Notes: generated by a model not told the origin, from the letters alone. DNA of 64,000 nucleotides from Poecilobothrus nobilitatus (GCA_947095535.1 OX352772.1:274794336-274858335); one strand, 5' to 3'. Counted from the first letter of the stretch, positions 45,001-57,041 are shown. Made by a program: numbers and translations.

Positions 45001-46988
45001 CAAAAATGATCCAAAAAAGAATTGGACATATATAAAAGAATTGTTATGTGGTGGCAATAAGAAGCTAAATGAGTTTTATGCTGGTAATGAAATACTACGC
45101 TACTATAGGTGAAAATATGGCAAAAAACTGCAAAAGCATAATATACTATCCAAAAATGAGAAGCGCTAAAGAATTCAAATTAAAAACAATCGACACAGAG
45201 GAGTGTATAAAGTTAATAAATAGTTTAAACAATACCAATACTCCAGGCTTGGATCAGATATCACCTGTAGTACTTAAGATTTGCAAAATTGAAATGGTTG
45301 AAAATCTTACGAAATTAATAAATACATCAATACTATAATCAAGGTATAATGCCTCAGGATCGGAAAATAAACAGATTAATTCCCATATATAAGAATGGTG
45401 GTAGCTATGATGATCTTAACAACTTTCGTCCAATATCTATTTCCTCAGTGTTCAGTAAATTGATAGAAACATTAGAATAGAATAGCCAGTTGACAGAGTA
45501 TTTAAATAATGAAAATCTAACTTGTACTAAGCAATATGGTTTTAAACAAAAATCAAGCACACAAGCAGCACTATTTGATATAATATCTTAAATCCATTAT
45601 AGTCTAGATAAAAATAAAAAGGTTGCAGTGGTCTTCTTTGATCTGAGTAAAGCTTTTGATTCCATTGATAGAACAATACTCTTAAGAATTTTGTTTGAAC
45701 ATGGAATAAAAGGAACAGAATACAACTGGTTTAAAAGCTATTTATACAAACGGGAACAATATACATAGTGTGATGGTATAAAGAGTAATCTACATCATGT
45801 CAAATACGGAGTAATTCAGGGAAGCTCGTTAGAACCAACATTATTTCCATGCTACATAAATGGTTTACTAAAGATCACAATTTTTGGAAAACCATTCATG
45901 TTTGCAGATGATCTAGCTATTGTATACGCCGTAACAACTTGTACGGAATTGGAAGAATCAATAAATAAAGATATGTATACTTTGCAAAAATGGATGGATC
46001 AGCACAAGCTGACAATTAATACAAAAAAAACTAAATATATGATGTTTAAAAGCAAATGTGTAAACAATATTAATATAAGATTCAAAGATAATAGGATTGA
46101 AAGAGTAGCAGAATATAAGTATCTTGGTATACTTTTAGATCAAAATCTAACTTGGGAGCAGCAAATTAAGGAACAACTGAAGAAAGGTAGCAAAATTGCA
46201 GGTATATTTAGAATAATAAATAGGAGAGTATCTTGGAAGATTAAAAATTCAATATACTATAGCATGTTTCATTCCACGGTAACCTATGGCATTCAAATCT
46301 GGGGTAACACATTTAATAAAAATTTTAAATTATTGCAAGTAATACAAAACAAGGCTATTAAAAATTTATGTGGATATAAAAATAGAACGTCAACTCAAAA
46401 AATCCATCAACAACATAAAATTCTACCACTAAATTTATTTATTAGGAGTAAGCTTGCTACACATGTACAGTCGTTGGTAACACAAAACATCAATAGTATA
46501 CTTAAACCTATTTGTAATAATAATTTACATTCTTATCTTACAAGAAATGCGGGTAACTTAAGAATTATGTCATCAAAATTAAGATTTAATAATCTTGACA
46601 CATTATATAATTTAGCATATAAAACCTATAATGAGCTTCCGAGTGAAATGAAAAAAATAAATAGTCAACATGAATTCAAGAAAAATATAAAAAATTATTA
46701 TCTGAATTTGATTTAAATTTTGTGACAGACTTAGAATTAATTATGTATTGAAAACGAAATTAATAGTGAGTAGTAGTAAGTTGTAAATAAGTAATTAACA
46801 AGTACTTGATAATGATAATTATATACATAGTTATAGTAATTTTGAATTTTTATATTTACATTTGTTCTTTGAAATATTTTTTTTTTTTATTTATAATTGT
46901 AGTATTATAATGAATTGCTGAAGTTTGTATTATACTCTATACGAGCAAAAGCCTCATTTGAGATGAAATATGAAATAAATAAATAAAT

Positions 46989-48187
46989 TACTAATGAAAA
47001 TATGATGATTAAATAAGTATACACATAATTCCTTTTTTTCCCTTTATAGGAAACTATTCTTGACAAAACTGCAATTTATATAAATCTGCCAATATGAAAG
47101 TGCATCAATCAAAATAATTGAGTAGTTAAAGTATGTTATTGTCATTTTTTTTTATCACGAACACAATTGATATCATAAGAATGATTTGAAAAAAATGAAT
47201 ATTATAAAGATAATAAAACTGAATGAAGAAAAGTTATTCAATTCTAAAATCGGTATCAAAAATATTCAGCCTTGAAAAAATTGCATAATAAAAAATAAAA
47301 TGTCCAACAAAAATGCGAAACAAAATTTTTGGATTTAAAATATAGTAGAATTTTAGTTCATAATAATATATCTAGATATGAAGTGATATTATAACTATAC
47401 TTAATTTTAATTTTTTTATAATCAAACAATTTTGATAATTTATTTTAAATTTTAAGAAACTTATTAATGAAATTTAAACACTTTACCTGTATTGTTAGCG
47501 CGCAGTAGAATCGTCTTGTCTTTGACCCAAAGATATTGAAATTTCTCGGATAATTTAATATTCTTTGCTTCTCTTTTATTTATTTTGGATACACAAATAA
47601 AAATAAATTGGAAAAAAATGAAGTATAAATAAAATACGGGGATTTTCATAAACAACCTATGACTGCAATAGCGTAGGTTGCAAAAGCCCCGTAAATTTTG
47701 GGAAGAAGAATTCGGACCGACATGATTTAAAAAACGTACTCACCGATTTTGTAGTAGAGTTTAAATATAGTAGATAAAAATATAAAAGTTTGACTTTTAG
47801 CCCGCCCCAAAAAATGAACCGCAAAAACTAAGGTGGCACTTTCTGGCACATTTTTTATTTTTGTTTTCTTTTTCAGTTTCTATTACAATATCGGGGACTA
47901 GGTTTTTTAAATTGCATCGATCCGACTTTTGGTTCCTAAGATAAGAGGACTTCATCAAAATAACAGCCAGTATTTATAAAAATTGGATTTTCTTTTTCGA
48001 CACAATGCGTTCGGGTTCATAAATTTTACATTGCAGCAGGTTGCAGTTTTTTACGACATTTCCCATGTTATCCGAAAAAGTGTTGCTAAAACGTTTTTTC
48101 CTGAAAATAATATTTAGTAAGAATTTTCATATTTATATAAATTATTTAAATCTTTATTTACCTTTCTAAATTATTACTCAATTTTAT
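46989..48187. other. AT-rich stretch without recognisable genes
   Basis: No family motif found. Bases about 47,650-48,080 are less AT-rich (GTAGGTTGCAAAAGCCCCG, AAAGTTTGACTTTTAGCCCG), suggesting another old repeat I cannot name. The 63-codon minus frame at 47,464 is not recognisable. Confidence 0.5.
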
Positions 48188-49824
48188 TATACCCTTATGA
48201 ACTATGTTCAAGGGTATAATAAATTTGCCATTACGTTTGTGACACCTTAAAGGAGTCGAGCTAGATATAGTGTCAAAAGTATGGATCGGCTCAGAATCGA
48301 ATTCCGAGTCGATTAAGCCATGTACGTCCGTCCGTCCGTCCGCACGATAACTCAAAAAATAAAGGAGCTAGGGGGCTGAAATTTTTTTTACGTCACTTTT
48401 GCAAAATTGTTAGTTTTGCTATTTAAATCCAACATTTTCGGTCGGCGGGTTCGAGTAGCTGCCATACAACTTCTATCTTTATATAGAAATAACTCAGTAT
48501 CTATTCAAGCTAGGTTTCTGAAATTTTGCAAATGATGATCAAGTTTTATGGCAACAACTTCTGTAAAATTTGGTTGTGCTGGTGCAGCGGGTACGGGTAG
48601 CTGCCATACAACTTCTCCGTTTAAATGAGAATAACTCAGTGTTTATTGAAGCTAGGAATCTGAAATTTAGTAAAGAAGTGTCGAGTTATATGCCAACAAC
48701 TTTTGTAAAATTTGTTTGGCCTAGAACAGCCGGTTCAGGCTTCTTGCACCTCTTGGAAGTTAATAAAGCTAGGCGTCTGAAATCTTGCAAATGATGATCA
48801 AGTTTTATGGCAACAACTTCTACAAAATTTGGTTGTGCTGGTGCGACGGGTTCGGGTAGCTGCCATACAAAATCTCTTTTTAAATGAAAAGAACTCAGTG
48901 TCCGTCCGCACGATAACTCAAAAAATAGAGGAGCTAGGAGGCTGAAAATTTTTTTACGTCACTTTTGTAAAATTGTTAGTTTTGCTATTTAACTCCAGCA
49001 TTTTCTGTCCCCGGGTTCGGGTAGCTGCCATACAACGTCTTTCTTTAAATAGAAATAACCCAGTGTCTGTTCAATCTAGGTATCTGAAATTTTGCGAATG
49101 ATGATCAAGTTTTATGGCAACAACTTCTGCAAAATTTGGTTGTGGTGGTGTGACGGGTTCGGGTAGCTGCCATACAAAATCTCTTTTTAAATGAAAGAAC
49201 TCAGTGTCCGTCCGCACTATAACTCAAAAAATAGAGGAGCTAGGAGGCTGAAAATTTTTTTACGTTACTTTTGTAAAATTCTTAGTTTTGCTATTTAACT
49301 CCAGCATTTTCGGCCGCCGGGTTCGAGTAGCTGCCATACAACGTCTTTCTTTAAATGGAAATAACCCAGTGTCTGTTCAATCTAGGTATCTGAAATTTTG
49401 CGAATGATGATCAAGTTTTATGGCAACAACTTCTGTAAAATTTTGTTGTGATGATATGACAGGTTCGGATAGTTGCCATACAACTTCTCTTTTTAAATGA
49501 AAATAACTCAGTGTCTATTGAAGCTAGCTATCTGAAATTTAGTGAAAAAGTGTCGAGTTGCATGCCAAAAACTTTTGTAAAATTTGAATGGTCTAAAGCA
49601 GCCGGTTCAGGCTTTTTGCATTTCTTGGAACTTAATGAAGCTAGGCGCAATAGATTCGGGTAGCTATCATACAACTCCACAATTTACATAAATATATCTC
49701 TGTAGTTCGGTACTAAAACTCTGAATGTTTTTAAAAGATGATCAAGTTTTATAGAAACAGGATATATTACGTTCATACGGGTATCCCAGAGTTGACACAG
49801 TCTACTCTACTGCACTCTTCCTCG
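48188..49824 (+). mobile_element. TATACCC-type TIR element, expanded copy
   Basis: Left end TATACCCTTATGAACTATG; inverted partner GTTCATACGGGTATC near 49,770-49,785; then the family tail GTTGACACAGTCTACTCTAC to 49,824. The core at 48,290-48,345 has GAATTCCGAGTCGATTAAG and four GTCC units. At 1.64 kb it is twice the length of its relatives because an internal segment (GTCCGTCCGCACGATAACTC, GGAGCTAGGAGGCTGAAA, ATTTAACTCCAGCATTTTC, GTAGCTGCCATACAACG, ATGATGATCAAGTTTTATGG) is repeated at about 48,340, 48,900 and 49,205. The small frames at 48,158 and 48,570 are repeat shadows. Confidence 0.8.
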
Positions 49825-51204
49825 TTTTTTTTTTATTTTTAAAACACAACTAGTAGCAAACAAACACAATACAAAATAATGCACTAATAAATGATGCAAT
49901 AATGTAAAGTCAAACAGAAAAATGTAATTGTTTTTCAAAGTCAACTCAATTGATTTGAATTGTTTAGCACGACAAATTGTTTAGCACGGCAAATTGTTTT
50001 TCCCGACACCGATAGTTGATTCAAATCGACCAAAGTTGAAAGTAAAAAAAAAAATGATTCTTCCGACAGCATCAATAATAAAAAACACAAAAACCAAAAT
50101 ATTCAAGTATTTAAGGAATTTAACAAACGAAGAGTAAATTGAAAAATGAACCAAAGTTAATTGAATTTTAATATTGAGTGCAATGATCAATAAACAATCA
50201 ATAATTAGCACTTAATTATCAATTAGTTAATATTAAATTATAAACAATCAATATTAATAATTAATAAATATTAATATTAAGCAATAATAATTATATACGT
50301 AGTAATTGTTATACTATTTGAATGAAATTTGGTATAAATGTTACTCTTGCCATATAGTTGATACTAAAATAATTTGAGGCTGGAAACTTAAGTGGATTCT
50401 AGCCTTACTATTGGGACTCTAAACTAAAATTGTGATAAAATCAAGGAATTTTAAGATACACTTTTTAAACTTTAAACCTAAAAATTAGGTAGAGTATGTT
50501 AGAGCCTTTCAAAAACGGCCCTGTTTTCACCCTTCACCCCCCTAAGACAGATGACGAGGTACATTCCTAAACCAAATTACTGCCTTTCCACGGAGCTCTC
50601 CTTTTTTTTTTGCAAGGAAATAGTATCTTGTATTAACCCTCTATTATTAATTAAATCAGAAACGAATAATAGTTGTTTTTAAACATATGTTTTTCAATTG
50701 TGATTGAAAAAGCTGCTAACCTTAATTATATGTACAATTTAGAGGTGAACCCTGTTATCTTGAAAATTAAAATATTGAAAGTCAAAATCTTGAAAGACAA
50801 AATCTTAAAAACCAAAATCTTGAAAAAAAAATCTAGAAAAAAACAACTATCTTTTTGGAACAAAATCTTGACAAAAAAAAATGAATTGAATTTTTTGTTA
50901 CATTCTTTTTTCTTTTTTACTTTTAAATGTTGTTCTAATTACTAATTTTACTTTTAAATGTACATATGTATGTAAGTATTCAAAAATACGAGATATCCAA
51001 AATCAATTTTGGTTTTGTTTATTTTATTATACAAAAACAAAAACATTATTAAAAAATTATAAATTATGAATCACAAAAAAAATGTTATATATTCTGTAAT
51101 ATTGCAGAAGGTTATACAAGTACAAATTCTGTAAAAGGCGTAATACCTGAATCCAACTCTAAAATCCCTCCTAATTCAGAACCTCGCATATACATATATA
51201 TAAA
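49825..51204. other. AT-rich stretch with a motif array
   Basis: No genes recognised. At 50,755-50,880 there are six or more copies of a 13-16 base motif, AAAATCTTGAAAGAC and variants. The phrase CCTCCTAATTCAG near 51,168 recurs at 63,370. The 90-codon frame at 50,673 is the motif array read through (KILKVKILKDKILKTKIL). The minus frame at 49,981 is low complexity. Confidence 0.5.
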
Positions 51205-51420
51205 CTAGCAGGAATACCTGGCTTGCCCGGGGTATTTTGTTGGCTTTATGAAATAAAAATTATTAACTTTTGTTTTTGCATTAATATAATTTAATTAATA
51301 TAATTAAATTATTGTTATGCATTTACAGATGCTGGTAGATAATATTTTAATTTTTATTACATCTAATTATATTTCATTCAATTTTTTTTAGCAAATTGAA
51401 TAAACAGAGCGAAGAATTAG
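51205..51420 (-). mobile_element. Helitron 3' end, same family as 10,831-12,144
   Basis: On the minus strand it ends with a hairpin (AATACCCCGGGCAAGCCAGG, TATT) and CTAG at 51,208-51,205, followed by T. About 215 bp match the end of the Helitron at 11,930-12,144, for example TGCATTTACAGATGCTGGTA and GCAAATTGAATAAA. The homology stops near 51,420, so it is a truncated copy. Confidence 0.7.
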
Positions 51421-51901
51421 AGACAATTCGTTTACAAAAAATCTTTAAAGGAATCAGTAATCTATTGAGTATACTATTTGGAAGAAGTGAGAAGTATATT
51501 TAACTCTAAAATTTCTCCTAATTATCCATAAAATTATCTAAAGATTTATCTAGGCAATGTTGATCAGATATGGGAGTAGTACATTGAATTATCAATTAAA
51601 TTAATTTGGTCTTAGCTAATATTAATGAAAGTCAATTAATTTTGCAAAATACAAACAAATGAAATACATGCAAATGAAATACAGGCAAGTGAAACACAGG
51701 CAAACGATACTACAGGCAAATGATCAAGAAACATAGGAAATACAGACATATGACACGCTAAAAATATAAATAAAAAGGCTGTTAAAAATACCACGAATTT
51801 TGACCTACCCTTAGGTTAGTAGTTTTTTTTTACTTCTAATATTTTTGAAATATTTATATATATCCTTGAATTTTTTCAACCGTAAGTTTGTGGAACATCT
51901 T
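51421..51901. other. AT-rich stretch with a short tandem motif
   Basis: Bases about 51,655-51,735 hold a degenerate repeat of CAAATGAAATACAGG-type units (four to five copies). Nothing else recognised. Confidence 0.45.
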
Positions 51902-52172
51902 TATTAGATTTATTGAGTAAAAAATTGTTTTTTATTTATACTTTTTGTCTACAAAATAATTTTATTAATATTTTATTTTTATAATTCGTAAAATATTATA
52001 TTTATTTATTATAAAGCCTATAATAAATAAGCTTAGCCTATAATACTTAAGTATTAAATTGTATTCGCCCTGATGATGGCAGTGATGCCGAAATATATAT
52101 ATGCTTTATAATAAATAAATTGTGGACAAAAAGTATAAATAAAAAACAATTTTTTACTCAATAAATCTAATA
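51902..52172. repeat. 53-bp inverted repeat flanking a hammerhead-like core
   Basis: The arms at 51,902-51,954 and 52,120-52,172 are reverse complements with one mismatch (GTCTAC against GTCCAC); they begin TATTAGATTTATTGAGTAAA. Between them CTGATGA at 52,070-52,076 is followed by a 4-bp hairpin (GGCA, GTGA, TGCC) and GAAA at 52,090-52,093, the conserved core order of a hammerhead ribozyme. Penelope-like elements are known to carry hammerhead motifs near their ends. I could not pair convincing stems I and III, so activity is doubtful. No coding sequence is present. Confidence 0.55.
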
Positions 52173-53889
52173 TTTATATATACTTATATATTATGTATAC
52201 ATAGTATTATGTAAATTATGGGAGTTATAAATGAATAAATGAAATATTTTTGAATGAAAAAAAAAATCATTTACATATGGATATATGTATGAATGTACAT
52301 ATTTTTACGATTAATTCATTGCTTATTATTGTTATATTAAAAAAAAAATGTTAAATTATTGGAAGTTATTTTGCTTTGATATAAATTATTATATAAAAAA
52401 TCTATGATATTATATGACTATTATATAATCATATGATATGATTTGTATATGATTTATTACATAAAAAATCTTTTCGTGTAATAGCGGTCGGTCCTGTGGT
52501 GGGAGTTGATTTTTTTTTACATATTTGAACGTATATTCTGTTTCATGTTTTTATTTGTTGTATGAGAGTTCTAATATTACGCCCTTATTATGTTCTTCTA
52601 TTATTTATTTAGTTATATTCCGAAATATATTCTTGTTTATATTAAGCTTTCGAAATCACTGAACCACTGATAAAAATTTTTTTAATTAAATATGCACTAT
52701 AGCTAAACTTTTACTGAACATAAATAAATTATAATTTTATTTTTATATTTACAGGTAAGAACTGACAAATGCTATTTGATATTCTGTTATGTTAATTAAA
52801 TTCAGTTCAATTAAAAACAACAAATATTAAATGGTTAAATTGAATTCATTTAAAAGTAAAGGTAAAAGTTAATTTAAATTAAAAAAAAATATTCGTTTGA
52901 AGAGTTTAAAAAGCACTTTTTATAAGGCTTGTTTATTTTTCGAAATTAAGTAATCGATTTTCTTATTTAGAATTTATCTACGATCTGGATGCTAGTAAAT
53001 GTAATTATGAAATTAAGAAAATTATGACAGGAACACCTACTAAACTTTTCTGAAAATCTTTTTTTAATCACTTATATTAAAATTTAATAAACCAAACTTA
53101 CATAATATACTAATTTTATTTTAATTAAAACCAAACAAATTTAATTGATTTTCAGATTGCATAAGAAAGAGCTAAAATAAGTAAATATTAACGTAATTGA
53201 GTTTTATCTAAAATTAATTTATGGTTTGAAATTTCATTTAAAGTTCTGGTTGAAAAATATCTGAAAGGTTATGTATTATTTTAAGAATATTATTTTGTTT
53301 AGTTTGTAATATTTTTAAATTTGATTTGCCTACATCTGCCCAAACTTATCGTAACTATAAATATCTATAGATAGAAAATCTTTTAAAAATCATAAATTTG
53401 TTATGACGTTCTCATTATAGAGTATTTTTATTAGTCTTATTATACTTAAGTAATTAAAATTTACACTTACTAACTCTATAATTACTATTTTGAATGTTAA
53501 GTTTTGATCGGGAAAGACTTAAATATTTAGACCTTAAAATATTAGACTTTAATATTTTTCCCTAAAAAAGGTAGGATTCTTCCAAAGACAGCGAGAATAG
53601 CAGTTTTAGATTCGATTTTATTTATTTAAAAAAAAAAAAATAATAATAAGTTTTGTTTTAACACTTATTTTTCTTTTGCACTTAACTTATATTCTACAAT
53701 TTAGTCAACAACTAATTTCACAATTTAAATATACTTTAATTTAATTTATTTAATTATAGTTTTTATTTCTTAATTTAATTAATTGTAAATGTTTAATACG
53801 GAGCTTCGGTAAGTTTGAAATCCAGAACAGAATTTAATTTAATTCGTTTATTTCCTGATTATTATATTATAATTTTTGCTTACGGAAAC
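52173..53889. other. AT-rich stretch without recognisable genes
   Basis: A/T-rich DNA only; no frame longer than 60 codons of credible composition and no element ends recognised. Confidence 0.55.
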
Positions 53890-54420
53890 TAATTGAACAA
53901 TATTTTGTGGGAACAATAAAAGTTCGATTAGTAGGAATTTTGTCTGTGTGAAAATATAATAAAGTTCCAGATGCTGAATTTGCAGGAACGTGTACCTAGA
54001 TTTGTTGAAAATAAATCTATGGGATAATAATTTAGATTTTTTAGGAATAAGGTGTCATATAAAATTAATTGAAAAGATATTATTTTTTGGGAACATTAAA
54101 ATGTTTAATTACCAGGAATTTTGTATATGGGAAAATAATTATGTTTTTATGATAATATTGCAAATGCTGAATTTGCAGTAACGTGTAAATTTACTAAAGG
54201 TAAATCTAATGGGATAATAATTAATTAATTTATTAATTTAATTATTTAATTTTTATTAATTAATTTTTCAAGAATATAGGTGTCGTACATAATTAGAATT
54301 TTGTCTATGGGAAAGTAATAATATTTCTATAATAATGTGGAAATGCTGAATTGACAAGAATGTTTTAGATTTATTGAAAATAAATCTATGGGAAAATAAT
54401 TATATTTAAAATAATGCTTT
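53890..54420 (+). repeat. About 180-bp tandem repeat, three units
   Basis: The phrases AGGAATTTTGTCTGTG, GATGCTGAATTTGCAGGAAC and TGAAAATAAATCTATGGGA recur at offsets of about 180 bp (AGGAATTTT at 53,933, AGGAATTTT at 54,114, AGAATTTT at 54,295). The units are diverged and the third is shorter. The 63-codon frame at 53,990 lies inside. The last unit is where the 723-bp duplication begins. Confidence 0.65.
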
Positions 54421-55818
54421 TTTATTGTTAGTGGTAATATTACCGTTTATAACAAATAGCCCCTTGATAGTGTCAGATTCTTAGTGACTAAACCCACCTC
54501 CCCCCTTTATCCAATATAATGAGAACAAACGCATAACTGTTAACACAATATAGTAGTTAAGAGGTAGGGATAGAAGAGGATACGACAGAGTTACGGAAAC
54601 TTTGTATTGGGGAGTGGGAATGCGAAACACTACACCATGAGTGCATAAAATAACGTTATCTTTAAATTCAACATTCTTATTACTAAAATTTAAGTTCCTG
54701 CTTTTAAGAAGTAAAATTTTGTCTTTTTAAAAAAATTTTTGTTATATATTTCATTTTGGTTTACAAATGATTTCAAAACATTTTAAGAAGCTCGATAAAA
54801 TGATCCAATAAAATGTTCGTCATATTAAACTATTTAATCATTTTTGCCTTAATATACTTAACTTTGTAGTATCAACTTTGTGTTATTTTAAAAAAATATA
54901 CAAAAAAAAAGTAGTTAAATAGTTGAATTTACTTGTACTACGTTTTAGTGTTTTTAGAAAACCGCGGTAGGATATTGCCGCAAACGTCGGTGGGAGCTGC
55001 GACCACCGGCGGGCCTGGCCCCAGTCATGGGGAGAGGTCGCCAGCAGAGTTCAAAAATGCGAAAGAAAGAGAAGAAGGTGAAGAAAGTGGAGTGGAGTGA
55101 AAATAAATCTATGGGAAAATAATTATATTTAAAATAATGCTTTTTTATTGTTAGTGGTAATATTACCGTTTATAACAAATAGCCCCTTGATAGTGTCAGA
55201 TTCTTAGTGACTAAACCCACCTCCCCCCTTTATCCAATATAATGAGAACAAACGCATAACTGTTAACACAATATAGTAGTTAAGAGGTAGGGATAGAAGA
55301 GGATACGACAGAGTTACGGAAACTTTGTATTGGGGAGTGGGAATGCGAAACACTACACCATGAGTGCATAAAATAACGTTATCTTTAAATTCAACATTCT
55401 TATTACTAAAATTTAAGTTCCTGCTTTTAAGAAGTAAAATTTTGTCTTTTTAAAAAAATTTTTGTTATATATTTCATTTTGGTTTACAAATGATTTCAAA
55501 ACATTTTAAGAAGCTCGATAAAATGATCCAATAAAATGTTCGCCATATTAAACTATTTAATCATTTTTGCCTTAATATACTTAACTTTGTAGTATCAACT
55601 TTGTGTTATTTTAAAAAAATATACAAAAAAAAAGTAGTTAAATAGTTGAATTTACTTGTACTACGTTTTAGTGTTTTTAGAAAACCGCGGTAGGATATTG
55701 CCGCAAACGTCGGTGGGAGCTGCGACCACCGGCGGGCCTGGCCCCAGTCATGGGGAGAGGTCGCCAGCAGAGTTCAAAAATGCGAAAGAAAGAGAAGAAG
55801 GTGAAGAAAGTGGAGTGG
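54375..55818 (+). repeat. 723-bp tandem duplication, nearly identical copies
   Basis: Copy 1 is about 54,375-55,095 and copy 2 about 55,098-55,818; every landmark I checked is offset by exactly 723 bp. The only difference noticed is GTTCGTCAT at 54,816-54,824 against GTTCGCCAT. The unit contains upstream flank, a reversed piece of the composite SINE, the LOA target site and the first 140 bp or so of LOA copy B. The junction reads GTGGAGTGG then AGTGAAAATAAATC. Confidence 0.9.
54459..54645 (-). mobile_element. 3' part of the composite SINE (copy also at 55,182-55,368)
   Basis: On the plus strand CCCCTTGATAGTGTCAGATT, CTTAGTGACTAAACCCACC and AGTTACGGAAACTTTG, GGGGAGTGGGAATG are the reverse complement of the terminal part of the long SINE (44,800-44,960). 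The tRNA head and AAT tract are missing. It may therefore be a separate element that the composite SINE captured. The second copy exists because of the 723-bp duplication. Confidence 0.65.
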
Positions 55819-57031
55819 TTTCCCTCCAAAGAGCGAAGCGTAAACTGAACTCCAGAGAGAGGAAACTGTGACTGCAGTGGAAACAGGAGGGAAAGTCAGA
55901 GGAAACAATAAACGCCCTTCTTGAAGAAAGAAGAGCGTTCTATTGCGATCTGGCTTTGCCCCCAACGGGAGCTGCCGTCTCGAAACAAAGCAAGAAGGAG
56001 GTGAAGATGACGAGTGAGGGGGAGACCAAGGGGAGAGAGGGGACCAAAACAAAGTCAACTCCGACCGAGTCAGCAACCGCTCCTTTCAGAGTGGGAGTTA
56101 CCAAGGGCCCGAAAGCTGGAAGGCAAAGGAAGAGTATTCCGACGGCAACCTCTACTGGTGATAACAAGCCAGTGGGGAAGCAAGAGGGTACCTCGAAACT
56201 GTCCGAAACGCAGGTAGGACCTGCCAGCCCAGCTACGAGTGAACAAGGACGGGGGGTCAAAATCCGAGAAAAAGTATCGGAGGAAGTCAAGGCGGTATGA
56301 AAAGAACAAGGTCAGAGGAGGATATCATAGCGCCAGGCAAGAAGCAAACACTCGCCTACAGCCAAATGGCTATAGATGAGCGGATGAAATTGGCCATAGT
56401 CGACATCAACCAATTGGACTGGCTGATAAGAGAAGAGTCCCATCGGACCCTTCTCATTAAAAGCCTCGATAATTGGATCAAAGACGAGGCTAATACGAGA
56501 AGGAAGGGTGAAAGTGCTATTGCACCCAAGTTTTCATGGAGTTTGTGGGATGGAAACATCTATAAGATTACTTGCGTGGACAACAGCACCGTAACCTGGC
56601 TGAAACAGACGATCGTGGATAATTCTGAGCTGTGGCCCGGGGCAAATCTACGATGTGTAGAGAAGTACTTACGTAGTTACGTAGATCTTTGCGCGTTTTC
56701 CTTATAAAAAGGAAGGGGGAAGAACCTCCCCCAGAGGAGGTTGGTGGTGAAGTGACAGAGAAATTGTCCAAATTGGCAAAAGAAGCTGAACTCACCACCA
56801 CGAATCCGGAGGCCACCTCCAAGAAGATGACCAACGTAGCTGAGCTTGAGGACACCCACTCATTAACTCCTTCGCGGAAGCATCAGAGCAGGGATCCTCG
56901 TTAGCCGAGTTAGATCCGGCAATAATGAAGAGTCTGGAGGAGATTACCCCAGCAGATACAGGCACTCCAGAAGCCGGTAAAATCAAGGATAGGAGGGGTG
57001 AAATAAACACCCCACCTAGCGAGGACGAATA
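55690..57031 (+). pseudogene. LOA copy B ORF1, three frame breaks
   Basis: The N-terminal part (frame from about 55,690 to 56,300) is charged and Glu/Lys-rich (EREEGEESGVVSLQRAKRK, EETINALLEERRAFYCDL, TKSTPTESATAPFRVGV), with a TGA at 55,869. A frame change at about 56,300 leads into RTRSEEDIIAPGKKQ and the DUF4780-like domain start (RMKLAIVDINQLDWLIREE, FSWSLWDGNIYKITCVDN, NSELWPGANLRC). Another change near 56,690 leads to an acidic tail (KGEEPPPEEVGGEVTEK, LEEITPADTGTPEAG) ending at 57,029-57,031, 10 bp before ORF2. The middle of DUF4780 (RVW-P block) is absent compared with copy A, indicating a deletion near 56,680. Putative role: RNA-binding partner of ORF2. Confidence 0.75.
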
Positions 57032-57041
57032 ACAACGGTCC

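Larger units (their letters stand above)
40782..46716 (+). pseudogene. Element K ORF2: endonuclease-RT, split by two insertions
   Basis: The start overlaps the ORF1 stop. Endonuclease: SLKLIYFSVRSLKHKIDDL and IHIIIITET (40,880-40,990), then VYRPPD up to 41,205. The TIR transposon intervenes, and the frame resumes at 43,146 with NSSNSIIKFFNK, LIIGDFNYNM, CLDYLFLNDI and HHDLSDHLGIVIEL. The SINE intervenes at 43,841. NDPKKNWTYIKELLCG resumes at 45,005. RT: GLDQISPVVLK, NNFRPISISSVFSKLIE, TKQYGFKQKSSTQAA, VVFFDLSKAFDSIDRTILL (45,640-45,690), VIQGSSLEPTLF, FMFADDLAIVYAV (catalytic FADD intact), EYKYLGILLDQNLTWEQQ. The thumb ends at 46,716. In-frame stops lie near 45,479, 45,590 and 45,767. The last 272 codons (45,898-46,716) are open. 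Confidence 0.85.
39500..46988 (+). mobile_element. Non-LTR retrotransposon K with two nested insertions
   Basis: The 5' boundary is uncertain (about 39,500-39,690). ORF1 is at 39,691-40,791 and ORF2 at 40,782-46,716. A 3' UTR of about 270 bp ends in a TGAAATAAATAAATAAATTA tail at 46,968-46,988, typical of this group's short-repeat tails. Insertions: a TA-flanked TIR transposon (41,206-43,143) and a composite SINE (43,841-45,000). Without them K would be about 4.4 kb. It carries fewer stops than E, I or J. Confidence 0.85.

Noticed and set aside
52060..52125. A confirmed active hammerhead ribozyme
   Set aside because: Only the core order and stem II are present; I could not pair stems I and III around it, so it is reported as a candidate only.
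55940..56309. Minus-strand and alternate-frame ORFs of 67-116 codons in the LOA ORF1 region
   Set aside because: Shadows of a GC-richer true coding region; the plus frame carries the family domain.
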